From contig NC_134017.1 of assembly GCF_040712315.1 (NCBI RefSeq), positions 15,344,001 to 15,408,000 of the forward strand: DNA of 64,000 nucleotides. The letters run 5' to 3'. The notes below the pieces were generated by a model. The model did no database searches. It was not told the DNA's origin and was given only the letters and a program-made list of their open reading frames with translations. Source of the DNA: Castanea sativa (Eukaryota > Streptophyta > Magnoliopsida > Fagales > Fagaceae). Shown here one piece after another: positions 44,142-56,249 of the stretch. Numbering within the stretch: position 1 is the first letter of the stretch; every line of letters begins with the position of its first letter. Made by a program: the position numbers and the translations under genes.

Positions 44142-45039
44142 ATTGGCGCCTGCGAGAATATCTCCTAAGTACCCTTAAGTAAAAACCTTGTTAGTATGGT
44201 CAATCCTAAAAGAAGTGGTTCGTTGGAGTCTGTGGGGTCCCAGCGCAGGGACCAATTTGTAAATTGATCCTAGCTTTGTTAGGGGAGTGATGACGATATC
44301 TTCATAAACAAATGCAGACGAGAAAGGTGTGACATTTAAGAGATTCAAGCTGCAGTACTAGCCAATCCTAGAGTTCTTCGAGGCTGATAAGAAGGGAACA
44401 ATTCAGCCCCATGATGATGCACTTGTAGTAACCCTGCGAATCGCAGGATTCTATGTTTAGAGGGTAATAATTGATCAGGGAAGTAGGGTCGAGATCACGT
44501 ATCTATACTTGTGCAAATGCCTAGGACTCAAGCCCAAAGATCTCAGCAAATATGACACCCCTTAGTCGGATTCGATGGAAAGACCATTCTTCCTACGGGA
44601 ATGATTAGGTTACCTGTTCAGATAAGAAAGCAGGTGGTGAATGTGGACTTCATTGTGGTGGAGGCTTATTCACCTTATACGGCCATCCTAGCAAGGCTAT
44701 GGCTTCATGCTATGGGGGCTGTATCTTTGACTCTGCATGTGACGTTTAAGAATCCTACAGAGGAAGGTGTTGGAGAGTTGCTGGGATGCTAGGCAGTGCA
44801 TGGTAGCAGCAATCAAGCACTAAGCATCTGAATTAGGCTTCTTGGAGTCAACTCCTGCCTCATAGCAATCATTGCTCGTCCTACCAGCCTCCTCAAATTC
44901 TTTAGTATTATGTGAAGGGTTGGATAAGATTGTGATCGGCGAAGACAAGAAGAGGTACTTCCAGATTGGGACTGAGCTTCCACTAGACGAGAAAGAGCAA
45001 TTTGTGAATATTTTGAGGAGAAATCTAGATGTTTTTGCT
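44142..45039 (+). pseudogene. Old gypsy gag remnant and protease
   Basis: A gag start may be at 44197 (MVNPKRSGSLESVGS); almost all of gag is missing. The protease follows: PHDDALVVTLRIAGF, IIDQGSRVEITYLYLCK (Asp-Gln-Gly at the active site), LVGFDGKTILPTGMIRLP. There are in-frame stops (for example near 44460 and 44564) and a frame 44601-44792 that ends early. Loss of most of gag means the copy cannot package itself. Confidence 0.7.
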
Positions 45040-45965
45040 TAAAGTGTGTACGAAGCTCTTGGAGTTGATCCAGAATTCATATGCCATAACCTAAATATAA
45101 ATCCAAAGGCAATCTCAAGGAAACAGCAACCTTGGCGGTCTTCCAAGGAACACGCCGATATGGTTAAGGAAGAGGTCTGCAAACTTAAGCAGGCTGGGGA
45201 TATCAAAGATGTTTTTTACCCTGAGTGGTTGGCCAACACAGTAGTTGTCAAGAAAAAATTCGGGAAATGGAGAGTGTGTATTGATTTCATGGACCTTAAT
45301 AAGGCATGCCCCAAAGACCCATTCCTTGTTTCGAGGATAGACAACTTGTTGATGTGACATTTGGCCACCCTAGAATAAGCTTCCTCGATGCTTTCTAGGG
45401 ATATCTTCAGATCCTATTAGCACTATCAAACTAAGAAAAGACTGCTTTCCTTACCCCAATAGGGAATTACCATTATCGGGTAATACCTTTTGGCTTGAAA
45501 AATGCTAGATCCACATACTAAAGAATGGTGGCTAGGATGTTTGAAGATTAATTGGGTAAAAATGTAGAGGCTTACATCAATGATATGGTGGTGAAAAGTA
45601 AGAGGGTGTCAGAACATGTGACTGATTTGGATGAAGTTTTTACAGTCCTAAGGAAGTATAGGCTTTACTTAAACACTTCCAAGTGTTCCTTTGGTATAAG
45701 ATAGGGAAAGTTTTTGGGTTACGTTATTACCCATCAAGGAATTGAAGTAAATCCCAACCAGATCAAAGCCATTCATAATTTGCATTCACCTCGGAACCCT
45801 AAAGAAGTCCAACATTTGACTAAGATGACGATGGCCTTGAATAGATTCATATCTTGATCAGCCGACCGATGCAAACCCTTTTTCCACCTATTGCATAAGT
45901 GGAAGGACTTCACCTAGTCCGAGGAATGTGACAAAGCTTTTGAGGATATGAAGGTATATCTTGCT
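45040..45965 (+). pseudogene. Old gypsy reverse transcriptase
   Basis: The frame 45046-45357 begins after a TAA and has GVDPEFICHNLNINPKA, the KWRVCIDFMDLNKACPKDPF box and a stop at 45356. Later pieces are recognisable by motif: a YQ.LPFGLKNA-type region near 45485 and YINDMVVKS near 45570 in place of YVDD. Stops and frameshifts are frequent. It is cut at 45965 by the solo LTR. Confidence 0.75.
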
Positions 45966-47032
45966 TGAAAGCTCGGATTTGTGTTAAAAACACAAGAGCT
46001 GTTTAGACCCCAAATTAAAATATTACGGCTTGGTTGATTTTACTCTAACTTAAACTAAGTGTGGGATAGAGTAAATATGAGCGAACAAACAAAACAACTA
46101 CTCTAAGCCATATTCATTAAAACACAACAGTAAAATGAAAGCTAAGAGAGTAAGGAAGAGAGATGCAAACACAAGATAACACTCCGATGTGTTATCAAAA
46201 AGGAAATAGAAGAACTCGATGAAAAACCTCTTCATCGGCCTCCAAGCAATAAATCGGTCCACTAGACAATAAGTTGGGATACATGAATAGCAAAAGACCC
46301 TCCAAGTCTAGTTTACCCAATGCACCTAAGCCCTCCAAGCTCCTACTCCAACAAGGCTTCTTGGAACCGTGTCTTGTCTAGTTTTCCGGATCCCGCAATG
46401 CACCCGATTGCATCCGTCAAAATTTGGCTTCTTCCAATGCTTCCCAGCAACACCAAAAACTCACTGGACACTCAATATGGGTGTGGTAAGTGTTTGGGCT
46501 ATCAACCTCTCAAGAATATAGAAATGAAGAGGTAGGAGTAAAGGAAAACCACAATGGATGGTGTGTAGAATTGTGGGTATGACAATCTCACACTCTTAAG
46601 GGTTTGAGGCTAGGGTTTTCTCTTCTGAAAAGCTCTCTACTCAATATATGGTTAATGATGGTATATATAGTGTGTATGAGGATGTAGTGGAGTAGATAGA
46701 ACAAAATAACAGAACAGACTGTTTCGCGAGTATCTCGCCAAAAGGATTTACCCGCGAGACACTCGCAAAAACCAGTTGTGATCTGTTATGACTCTTCGCA
46801 TTCTAGTCATGTGCAAGGCACATGCATCACTTCACGGGATGCTTAGTCGCGAGCTACCCGCAAGAACTCTTTTGTCTTCAAATGCTTGAGTCTTTACACT
46901 CTCTCTTTATCACACAACCCTTACAATAAAATCCCACATAAAATACAAGGTACAAAAGATTGAATAAAAATACAATTAAATTTGGTACAGGATTAAAGCC
47001 AACACAAAATAGTTTTAAATTACAACTTTACG
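45966..47032 (-). repeat. Solo LTR inside the old gypsy (1067 bp)
   Basis: Same family as 21844-22853. It starts TGAAAGCTCGG and ends AACTTTACG, flanked by a perfect 5-bp TTGCT at 45961-45965 and 47033-47037. The duplication also restores the reading of the RT/RNase H boundary on either side. The start contains a short inverted repeat (TTTGTGTT/AACACAA). Confidence 0.85.
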
Positions 47033-47500
47033 TTGCTCACCCTCCAGTTTTGTCTAGGCCAGAAAAAAAAAAAAGGAGGTCTTGTATGTTATATAGCAGT
47101 TACATCACATGTAGTAAGTTGGTCTTGATACGAGTTGAAGAAAGGATCTGAAAGCCAGTTTATTATGTCAGCAAATCCCTCCAAGAGGCCAAAGCTCAGT
47201 ATCTCCCTCTAGAAAAAGCCATCCTAGCCATCATCATGTCACCAAAAAACTTCCATACTATTTCCAGGCTCATACGATCATTATCCTCACCCAATTGTCG
47301 TTGCAGGCACTGCTTTAGAGATCTTATTACATTGGAAGAGTGACCAAGTGGGGAACTATGCTGGGAGCATTTGATATCTGATATCTACCTCGGATGGTGG
47401 TGAAAGGACAAGTCCTTGCGGACTTGATAGTGGAGTTTACTGAAGAGCTAGAGCAGGTTGGTTCCAAAGAGGTAGCAATGCACGAAAACAGAGGTAGCAA
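47033..47500 (+). pseudogene. Old gypsy RT-linked RNase H
   Basis: Degraded coding sequence resumes with HPPVLSRPE, then a shifted VLIRVEERI and a piece reading SLQEAEAQYLPLEKAILAI-like. A long A-run at 47068-47079 and stops break it. Confidence 0.65.
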
Positions 47501-48060
47501 TGGTCGAAGAATGATTTAGGATAAACATGATCTCATCCCAACAAACTTGGCAGCTATTTGTAGACGGGGTAGCTAACCAAAAGGGTTCGAGGGTTGAAAT
47601 CGTGATAATCTCCCCAGAAGGGATTACATTAAAGAAATCCTAGAGATTATGCTTCTCGGCCACAAAAAAATGAGGCCGAGTATGAGGCCCTCTAAGCAAG
47701 ATTAGTTGCCATTCAGAAGCTGGGGGGAAAACTTGTGAAAGTTCATTATGATTTAAGACTCATAGTTGGGCAAGTTCGGGGTGAATTTAAGGCAAAGGAG
47801 CCGAGAATGTGGTGGTACTTATTTAGGTGAAGCATTTGCTGGCTAACTTTGAATCCTTTACTTTAGAGCAAGTACCTCAGAGTCAAAATTCTCTTGTTGA
47901 TTCGCTAGTAACTCTGGCTACCTCAGTTGGAGAGAGACTTTTGAGGATTAGAATGGTAGAAAACCTTGTAACTCCTGCCTAGAACAAACAAACAGCAGTG
48001 GAAATGAACTTTACATGAGTAAGTCCTAGTTGGATGGACCCTATAGTCTCATTTCTTAAG
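47501..48060 (+). pseudogene. Old gypsy second RNase H
   Basis: Recognisable by QQTWQLFVDGVANQKGSRVE (the first catalytic Asp), IVIISPEGITLKKS, EYEAL-like sequence, RLVAIQKLGGKLVKVHYDL and EPRMWWYL. A second RNase H before integrase again marks the Tat lineage. Several stops. Confidence 0.65.
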
Positions 48061-49268
48061 GATGGAAATTTGGCCGAGGACAAAATTGTGGCAGAGAAAA
48101 GTAGCAGAAAAGTGCCGAGGTACTAGCTTTCAAAAGAACAGAAATTGTACAAATGCTCGTATTGAGGACCGTATTTGCTATGTGTCCACCCTAAGGCAGT
48201 TAAAAGTTGAAACCTCGCTAGAAGAGGTTCATGAAGGAGTTTGTGGTAGTCATATAGGGGGTAGGTCCTTATCATATAGAGCTCTAACACATGGTTACTG
48301 GTAGCCGAGCATGCAGAAGCCCTCCTAAGAGTTTGTTAAAAAATGTGATCAGTGTCAAAGGTATGCCCTAAACATCCACCAACTAGATGGAGTGCTCAAT
48401 CCCCTGACTAGCCCGTGGCCCTTTGTGCAATGGGGATTGGATATCGTTGGTCTGTTCCCTAAGGCTACAGGAAATTGGAGGTACCTTCTCATCGCGACCG
48501 ACTTCACCAATGGGTAGAAGCCGAGCCTCTCGCTAACACCTGAGACTTGGACATAAAGAGATTTGTATGGTGAAACATAGTTACGAGATTTGGGACCCCG
48601 AACACTTTCATATCAGATAACGGGCTCCAATTTGATAGCAAGGCCTTTCAAAGATATTGTTATAATTTAGGCATAAAAAATAGATATTCCACCCCAGCAT
48701 AACCTCAGGGCAATGGCTAGGTAAAGGCTACAAAAAAAGTTATCATGGATGGATTGAATAAGAGGTTGGAAGAAGCTACGGGTAAAGGGTGGACGAGCTA
48801 CCCTATGTGTTATAGATGTATCGCACGATGCAAAGAAGATCCATAGGTGAAATCCATTTTTCCATGACATATGGTTCTGAGGTAGTCATCCCCTTGGAAA
48901 TAGGTTTTCCAACATTGAAGTAATCAATTTGACAGTAGCAACAACAAGCAACTTATTTCCAACAGCTTCGATTTGGCTGAAGAGTGAAGGAAGTCGCTGC
49001 AGTCAAGCTAGCGCAATATCAGTAGAAATTAAGGCAGGGGTATGTGAAGGGTGTAAAAATAAGAACATTTGTACTAGGGGACTTCGTCCTAAGAAGGGTG
49101 GTTGGGAATATGAAGAATCTTGCTTGGGGAAAGCTTGGTACTAATTGGGAAGGATCCTATCGGGTGACCTTGGTAATCAAATTAGGGGCTTGTCTTCTAA
49201 AAGACTTAGATGAGATCTCAGTCCCACGACCATGGAGTGTAAATACCTTACAAAAATATTACTACTAA
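48061..49268 (+). pseudogene. Old gypsy integrase
   Basis: The zinc-finger part has EVHEGVCGSHIGGRSLSYRA and KKCDQCQRYALNIH; the core has SPWPFVQWGLDIVGLFPK, then degraded stretches. A final piece encodes RPWSVNTLQKYYY and stop at 49268, the usual pol end. Many frameshifts and stops. Confidence 0.75.
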
Positions 49269-49369
49269 TGTAAAAGTTTACATATGGAAACATTCGTATA
49301 TATGATTTTGATGTATTCATAGAATTTCTCTCTTACTCTTTTTTATGGATTCAAAGCAAACGATTTAAC

Positions 49370-49816
49370 GGTTAAACAGAACCTCGACAAGGTTCAATTT
49401 CTCGGATCACCTGCCTTGGGTAAATCAATTCCTAACTTTTCTAAGGGTTAAACAAAACCTCAGCAAGGTTTGATTCCTCGGATCACCTACCTTGGGTAAA
49501 TTATGCCTAACTTCTCTAAGGATTAAACAGAATCTCGACAAGGTTTGATTCCTTGAATCACCTACCTTGCATAAATTAATGCCTAACTTCTCTAAGGGTT
49601 AAACAAAACCTGGGTAAGGTTTGATTTCTCGGATAACCTACCTTGGGTAAATTAATGCCCAACTTCTCTAAGGGTTAAACAAAACCTCGGCAAGATTCGA
49701 CTCCTCGGAGCACTTGCCTTGGGTAAATTAATTCCTAATTTCTCTAAGGGTTAAACAGAACCTCGGAAGGGTTCAATTCCTCTGACCACTTAGGTAACTT
49801 AATGCCTAATTTTGCT
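49370..49816. repeat. 76-bp tandem repeat, six units
   Basis: Units start with GGTTAAACA at 49370 and about every 75-76 bp to 49749. Each has AACCTCG.CAAGGTT, CTCGGATCACCT and CCTTGGGTAAATTAAT. The last unit is shortened. It sits directly after pol, where Tat-lineage elements are known to carry fast-changing tandem arrays. Confidence 0.93.
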
Positions 49817-50345
49817 AATTGAAGACAGGACCTTCTCCATACTAGGATCTTTGGGACATTAAGCAAAGCCAAAGAGCGATGTTAAGAGGAGATAATTGGT
49901 ATGAACTTAGAAGCAAAGTAACACAAATCAAATCAACCAAAAAGGCTAGAATTATTGAAAGAACACATACACTCAATAGCAAAATAAAGATCTTCATTAA
50001 TAGTGAAAAATACAAAAAAGTAAAAAAAGAAAAAGAAAAAAGCAAAACACAAGCAAAATGGCGGCAAAAAAGCCCCATATAAACAAATTCCCTTTACAAG
50101 AAGGGAGAACAATCAGCCACCTAGTTCAAAATCTAAGCCTAGTCCCTACTTCGCCAACTCCTTCCTCTACTCTATCGGCTCTTTCTCCTTCTCGGCCTCT
50201 TTGGAAGTTTTGCCTTTCAGTGGAGGAGTGTGGCACCAAAGGAGAAGTCTTGTTCGAGGCAGGGACCTCCTTCTTAGAAGAGGTTGGGGGAGCTGCCGGA
50301 ACTTTGTCACATGGAGCAGAACCAGAGACCTTAGCAGAAGTCAGT
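49817..50345. other. Non-coding DNA of the old gypsy 3' region
   Basis: Sequence after the 76-bp array and before the recognisable antisense coding remnant. It contains an A/G-rich stretch at 50010-50060. Plus-strand frames here look like shadows. Confidence 0.5.
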
Positions 50346-50880
50346 TAGGTTGAATAGGGGTAACAACTTTGACCCTAATAGTTGGGGGGTAAAATACCTT
50401 TTCTAGATCCCTTAGCTCCAAGGACTGATTTACCCTTGCAACGTTTAAAGCCTCAATCCAGGTCCTAGGGCAAAAATCTTAGCAAACAGTCATGATCTGA
50501 GCTTTGAGATGGGCCTTAGTCTCTTTTTGCCCTAAGTTGTAGGCTGCCTACTCGACTTTGGTAATCTCCTCGACTTTTTGCCCTAGCTCCTTAGTCAACT
50601 CCTCAATTTTTACCCATGCTAAAGCTAGTTAATCTTCAGCCTCCTTCAGGTGACAAAGCTGCTCTCAGGCTTGCCTTTCAGAGCTCTCTATGCAGGCCTC
50701 TGCACTTTTTCGAGCTTTATCACGCTCGGTTAACTTGACAAGAGTCTCATTCAGCTTCTTCTTGGTTTAGGCCTAGGTCTTCTGAGCATCATAACTTTTG
50801 GACTCTTCCCTTTTCTTCTTGTAAAGAGTCTGGTCCCCCCATTCCTCAGCAACATGTGCAGCTTGCATTGCCTTTTTTAT
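50346..50880 (-). pseudogene. Antisense coiled-coil remnant in the old gypsy
   Basis: Minus-strand translation gives helical, charged sequence such as WVKIEELTKELGQKVEEITK, then KETKAHLKAQIMT, with stops between. It occupies the same place, relative to pol, as the coiled-coil exon of the young element's antisense gene. This is likely the C-terminal part of the old element's antisense gene. Confidence 0.5.
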
Positions 50881-51716
50881 ATGAAAAAAAAAAAGAAAAA
50901 AAAAAGAAGAAGAAGAAGAAGGGGGAAGGGCTAATAGTCAAGACTCCAAGAAGTCATCAAAAGGGTTATACCTACATATAAAAAATGGGAGGTGTATATA
51001 CCGGAGCTAAATCCTTCTTTAGGAATAGGAACATCTCATGCTTCTTTAGATTACGAAGCTCGACCATGTCTCAGCGCAACAAGAGTACTTGCTCCAAAAA
51101 GTTGGCAACATAACCTGCCTTCCCATTGTCAAAATCTCAGATGGAGGAATTCGAGGTGAGGGGATCCTCATCCAAGACCAGAGGAGGTTTTCAGTGTGGA
51201 ATCTAAGGGCGGCACTTAGGAGCAATCTCGGTGACTTCTCCACCCCTCTTCTATTATAACCCGGTGGCTTTCGGACCCTTGATTTGCTCCATAGGGGTCT
51301 CTTCTTGAATCTCACCCTCCTCGGCGATGCCCTTTCCTTCCTTTTTTTCCCGTTTCCTCTTCTTATCAATTGGGTTGGTCTGAGTAGAAGGAGGAGGAGT
51401 AGGAGTAGGAAGCCTGGGGGCCATAGGGACCTCGAGAGTGGCATCACCATGTGAGACTCCAACAGGGATAAGAGATCCGGTAGTCTTTCCTTGATTACCA
51501 TCCCTTTAGGAACTTCAGTAGCTCTCTGGTCAGTGCTAACAACAACAGTAGCTGGAGTGGATGTTGTCACTGTGTCCTCAATCACATCAGAGAATGGTAG
51601 AAAATTTCAAAGTCTTCCTCACAGACTAAGCTTTCAAAACCCTCCACTTTGACCTCTTCAGACTGAACCTTGGCCTCGTCCTCCAAAAGGATAATCTCTT
51701 CACCTTTAGCTATGAG
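50881..51716 (-). pseudogene. Antisense linker region remnant
   Basis: A minus-strand frame 51585-51046 is Thr/Val/Ser-rich at first (STPATVVVSTDQRATEVPKG), then basic. It probably corresponds to the unstructured middle of the antisense protein. Frames are broken and boundaries uncertain. Confidence 0.4.
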
Positions 51717-52056
51717 CTAGACCACCTGATGTGCAAGGAGCTCCATGAACTGAGTTTCGATAGGAGGGGGTTTCGGGATGAATCCTTCAACGATCACATC
51801 CACCTTAACGAGATGAGGGTATTGGCCTTTGATTGCATGCTTCGAAAGCTGGAAATGGGAGTAAATGTGCTTGAAACCAAGGATGATGTGCCCAGCTCGG
51901 AGTTGGCAGTAGCGATGGAGAAATATCTTGGATCTCAGGATTTGGTTAAGCTCGTCGAAATTCACCAAGCTTCATCTCTTAGCGGTGGCATTCTTATCTG
52001 AAGAAAAGATAATAGAAACAAGGGTAAGGAAAAGAATAAAGAAAAAGATGGAGAAC

Positions 52057-52119
<63 letters not shown>

Positions 52120-52293
52120 TCTCCTAGCAATTACAAGTTTAAGATCTTTAGGATATTCCTAAATAGCCCCACCTGATGTACCATCCTTGGTCAGATAGTG
52201 CAGTCCATCGTGCCACTCCCTTAAAACGATAAGAAAATCATTTTCCATGCCCTTATTTGTGTCGAGGAAGCAAGAAATTAACTTAACGGCAGG
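51717..52293 (-). pseudogene. Antisense gene exons with an intron, old gypsy
   Basis: Minus strand: from the copia junction at 52293 the frame reads KLISCFLDTNKGMEN and REWHDGLHYLTKDGTS to a donor CATCAG|GTGGGG at 52173. The intron (52172-51998) contains the (TA)n run and ends CTTCAG. It joins in phase to DKNATAKR, then one stop, then FDELNQILRSKIFLHRYCQL and LVKVDVIVEGFIPKPP. Another donor-like CATCAG|GTGGTC ends this exon near 51728. The upstream part is at 58564-58187, beyond the copia insertion. Confidence 0.65.
52062..52117. repeat. (TA)n microsatellite in the antisense intron
   Basis: About 28 TA units, inside the inferred 175-bp intron 51998-52172. Confidence 0.95.
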
Positions 52294-53274
52294 TGTTAGG
52301 ATATATGTGGAAATTGTATAAAGACATATGTTATGTAAATTGGCTAATCCTTTGAAAAAATGCATTTTACTTGTAATTGGGTAGATCTAAGATGGGTTTA
52401 GTACTTCAAGAAACATGTTGTTCAAGCCAAGTATTAAAGCCATGAAGCTTGGACCAAGAAACAAGTAAAGAAAAGCTATTCATTAAAGCTGGACAGAAGC
52501 TTGACAAATAATCTATCAAGATTTAATGAAGCTCAACATAATTTCGATAGAAATTCTATCGAGATCTACGAAATCAGAATTTTCAGATCAGATTTTCGAC
52601 CCATGCTGACATGTATGTGTAGGATTTCTTTTCTCACAACCCTTGACATATATAAGGCTTATTTTAGAGCTGTCACAATAAGAGAATACATAAGAGAACA
52701 TATGCAAAAAGTGACCGAGTGCCTTATTCTCTCTGTAAGAAGCTACTGCGTCTTTTGTGCCTTAAGGTTTTGTAATCAAGTGCTTCTTGATCTTCATTGT
52801 TGATAAAGTGAAGAGCTTTGCAGCCAATATCTTCTTCAAGTTGGTGGAGTTAGTTACATACTAGGATCTGTGCATCATTGGTTAGTCACGTACTGGGATT
52901 CGTATAAAAGGGTGGTGTTCATATATTGAAGAGTTCAGAGGTTCTGAAGCGGTACAAGGTTTCTGTTGTAAGTTTATCTAGGGAGATTGTAGAGTCTAGG
53001 GACAACGGTTTTGCATTAGATGTGAAACTTCTCTTTACTATAGTGAATTGCTTTTCGGAAAGATTTCCCCTTAAGTTTTTTACTATGAAACTAGTTTATT
53101 TCATTAGTTTTCCTAGGTTATCATATCTTTTCATATTTACTATTCTGTTGTGCATAATATTGACATGATATTGATGTTAGTTTGTTTTAATAAGGTTTAT
53201 TTATAATAAATCTAATTAACAACTTAGGTTTAATACTTGTTAATTCTATCAACCGGGGTCTAAATTTTTCAACA
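52294..53274 (+). repeat. 5' LTR of the gag-only copia
   Basis: Starts TGTTAGGATATATG, ends TTTTTCAACA. Homologous to the 3' LTR and to the solo LTR at 17563-18531. It contains TCGATAGA/TCTATCGA type palindromes near 52540-52570. Confidence 0.9.
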
Positions 53275-53277
53275 AAT

Positions 53278-53292
53278 GGTATCGAAGCAGGT
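53278..53292 (+). other. Primer-binding site
   Basis: TGGTATCGAAGCAGG three bases after the LTR, close to the plant copia TGGTATCAGAGC site complementary to the initiator Met tRNA. Confidence 0.75.
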
Positions 53293-53342
53293 ACACTCTG
53301 ATTGGATTAATATCCTGAGTGTGATCCTTGACCACCATTGTC

Positions 53343-54282
53343 ATGGATCATGGACAATCTCTTTTGATACCTTCTTTATTTGATGACACTAATTATGCGT
53401 ACTGGAAAGTACATATGAAAGCTTTTTTGCAGGCTTTAGGTGAAAAAGTATGGCAAGCTGTTGAAGTTTGCTAGATTAAGCCAAAGGAAGCACCGATGGA
53501 TTGGGATGAAGCAAAAATCAAAGCCACAAATTTCTTCAGTATGGCCTTGAATAATTTTTTTTGTGGGATAACCAATGAGGAATTCAAGAAAATATCATCT
53601 ACGGAAGTTGCCAAGGAATCATGGACCATTCTTGAGACCACCTATGAAGGTACCAAGGCAGTAAAGACTATGAAACTTTAAAGACTCACTAGTAGTTTTA
53701 AAGAAATAAGGATGGAGGAGGATGAGACCTTTGATGAGTTCTATGCTAAACTCAACGATATTATGAATTTTGTCTTCAACCTTAGAGAATCTATAGCAGA
53801 ATCCAAAATTATTAAAAAAATCCTTAGGTCTTTACCTGAAATATTCCATGCCAAGATCACTGTCATTGAAGAAGTGAAGGACATTGATCAAATTTCTTTG
53901 ACTGAGCTTGTAGGGAACCTTCAAACCTATGAGATGGGATTAGGTTTAATGGGAAAAATGTGAAAAGAGTAGAAACTTGGCTCTTAAGGGTATAGAGGAA
54001 GAGATTGATGACTCTGAAGAAGAAGATGAAAGTAAAGATGAAGATGAAGATGATGATGAGGATGAGGATCTAACCTTCATAGTTAATGAGATTGTCAAGC
54101 TTCTTCAATATAGGAAACAGGATAAGGAGAAACCTCCCAGGAAATCTAAATCCTCTAGAAAAGCCAAGAATGAGAAACCCCTCATTCAATGCCATGAATG
54201 CAAAAGTTTTGGTCATATGAGGATAGAGTGCCCAAACTATCTTATGAAGGAAAAGACCAAAAAGTCAAAGATAAAGGGTTGA
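53343..54282 (+). pseudogene. Copia gag with zinc knuckle, broken frame
   Basis: The frame would start at 53343 (MDHGQSLLIPSLFDDTNYAY), with a stop near 53473. It continues in 53496-53681 (FFCGITNEEFKKISSTEVAK, SWTILETTYEG), 53712-53963 (EEDETFDEFYAKLNDI, ELVGNLQTYEMG) and 53977-54282. This is the UBN2-type gag layout. A very acidic stretch at 54010-54070 is followed by the CCHC knuckle CHECKSFGHMRIECPNY. Single stops or frameshifts separate the pieces. Confidence 0.85.
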
Positions 54283-54326
54283 TTGCTACCTAGAGTGATA
54301 CTAAGAATGACTCTACTGATGAGTAT

Positions 54327-54668
54327 GTGAATGAATGTGGTCACTTTATGGCTTTTGCTGCCACAACCAATAAGGTGATTGTGAAGAGTACTAGTGACCG
54401 TGAGAATTCTTCTAATGATGAAGTACCTAAGAAGTTGACCCTTCAGAAAGCCTATGATAAGCTATGCACTGAATTTATAAAATCTGAAAAGACTTCTCAT
54501 CTTTGTAAAAAAAAGCTTAATAAGGTAAAAATTGAAAAAGCTGAATTGGTAGTCAAATTAGATGAGACTACAAGGTTAGTTGAGACTCTTATTATGGAGA
54601 ACACCTTATTAGAAGAGAAGCTCAAGAATCTCGAGGTTGAGCTTAGTCAAGCTAGAACTCAAACATAA
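54327..54668 (+). pseudogene. Gag C-terminal coiled-coil segment
   Basis: NECGHFMAFAATTN starts a 113-codon frame with a clear heptad-type helix (KLNKVKIEKAELVVKLDETT and LEEKLKNLEVELSQARTQ). It ends in TAA. This segment usually joins gag to pol in this copia group. It belongs to the same protein as 53343-54282. Confidence 0.7.
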
Positions 54669-54671
54669 AGG

Positions 54672-55181
54672 ATGTCTAGTGCAAAGCTTGATGAGGTATT
54701 GAGTGCTCAAAAGCCTAGTCTTGATAAGACTAGCTTAGGATATGCTGTTTCCTCTAGCACCTCCTCTTCCATGGCTTTCGAATCAAAGACTACATTTGTG
54801 CCCCAATCTAAGAAAGGTGATAAAGGTATGAAATCCATAACCGATTTGTCTAATTCTAAATCCTTTGTTAGACCTTACTTTAGGAAGACTAGTAGTCCTA
54901 AAACTGCTCATGTTTGTCACCATTGTAATGTTTCTGGACACATTCATCCTAATTACTTTAAGTTGTATCCTCAAAAGCAAGTGTCCAAACGGTCACAGGT
55001 TTCCTCTCAAGGAACTAAACATTTGTTTAGAAAGTTATTAAAAGTTTTAAGTTTTTTAACTCAATTTCAAGAAAATTCTAATTCTTCTATGTCCTTTAGT
55101 AGACATACTTGGACACATGCATTTTCATCTTCACGGCCAAAGATTCGTGCTATATGGGTGAGAAAGGAGCCTAAGACTTAA
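54672..55181 (+). pseudogene. Segment with second zinc-knuckle-like motif
   Basis: A 169-codon frame in step with the previous one: MSSAKLDEVLSAQKPSLDK, a Ser-rich linker, then CHHCNVSGHIHPNYFKLYP, a CCHN-like degenerate knuckle (the last Cys is replaced). It ends at 55181. Protease and integrase would be expected next but are absent. Confidence 0.65.
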
Positions 55182-56249
55182 TTCTCTTTTCTATCTATCC
55201 TCTACTTTAATTCTTTCTATCTAAAGTAACTCTTTCTTACTTAATTTCTTATCTGTTTTTGGAATCATGCCTTCATGCATCTGCATCTTTCTTTCATGAT
55301 TTCATACTATTTGTCTGTTTTTGTCTCATTGCTTAGTTTTTATTTTGTTTTGTTTTCAAAATTAAAAAAAAATGAAAAATAAGAAAAATACAAAAACAGT
55401 GTGTGTTTGTGTACATTAGTACTTGTGTACCTTGGATGACCATTAAATCAAAGTTTTCTAAATTTTGTATCTCTTGTACCTTAGATGAGCATCTCAATGC
55501 ACAACTAAGTAAGTGAGCTTTATGGCTCGTATTTGTGATGAGTACAATTAAGTTATCTCTTATGCTTAACACTCATATCACACTTTTTGACAAGAAGGAC
55601 TAGAAAATCCTAAGAGAAAGGCATAAATAACCATCTCACCACTAAAACCCGCCAATCATGTATAACATCTGTGTGCTTCGACATAGCAAAATTGTGATGT
55701 TTTTGGCTTAACATAATTGGGTATTTCTTTTCTCTCTCTTATATGCCCATGCATGATATGTTCAAATTAAAAAAAATATATGCAAAGAAAACAAAAGCAA
55801 AAAGAATCAAAATGCTTTTGAATATGGTTGCAAGCGTGTTTCTAGGAGATATGGGAGTTATAGGATGTACCTCGAAGGTGATAGTCTCCATCAAGCAGTT
55901 ATGATTATGTGTGAGTGTATTTGATTATCTCATATCTCAAATTGTCATAACATGAGAAACTTGTGCAATCTTGCAATGTTTTTCACACACAACACGAAAA
56001 AATTCTTTGCTACTTTAAAAACATGTGCAGAGACAATGTGAATATATGATCACTAAACTGTCTTAACTTCTTTTTGAAATATAAAATTTGTTAGACTTGT
56101 TTAGTGTGTATGTGCGTTTTGGTTCTTGAATACTTTGCATTTATGTTGAGAGATGTTTTGAGGGCTTAATATGTTGATTGGATTTTTGTTTGAGTTGCTT
56201 GCTTGTTGCATTCATCTTTATGTGTTTTTCCCTTCTTCGAAAAACCTTT

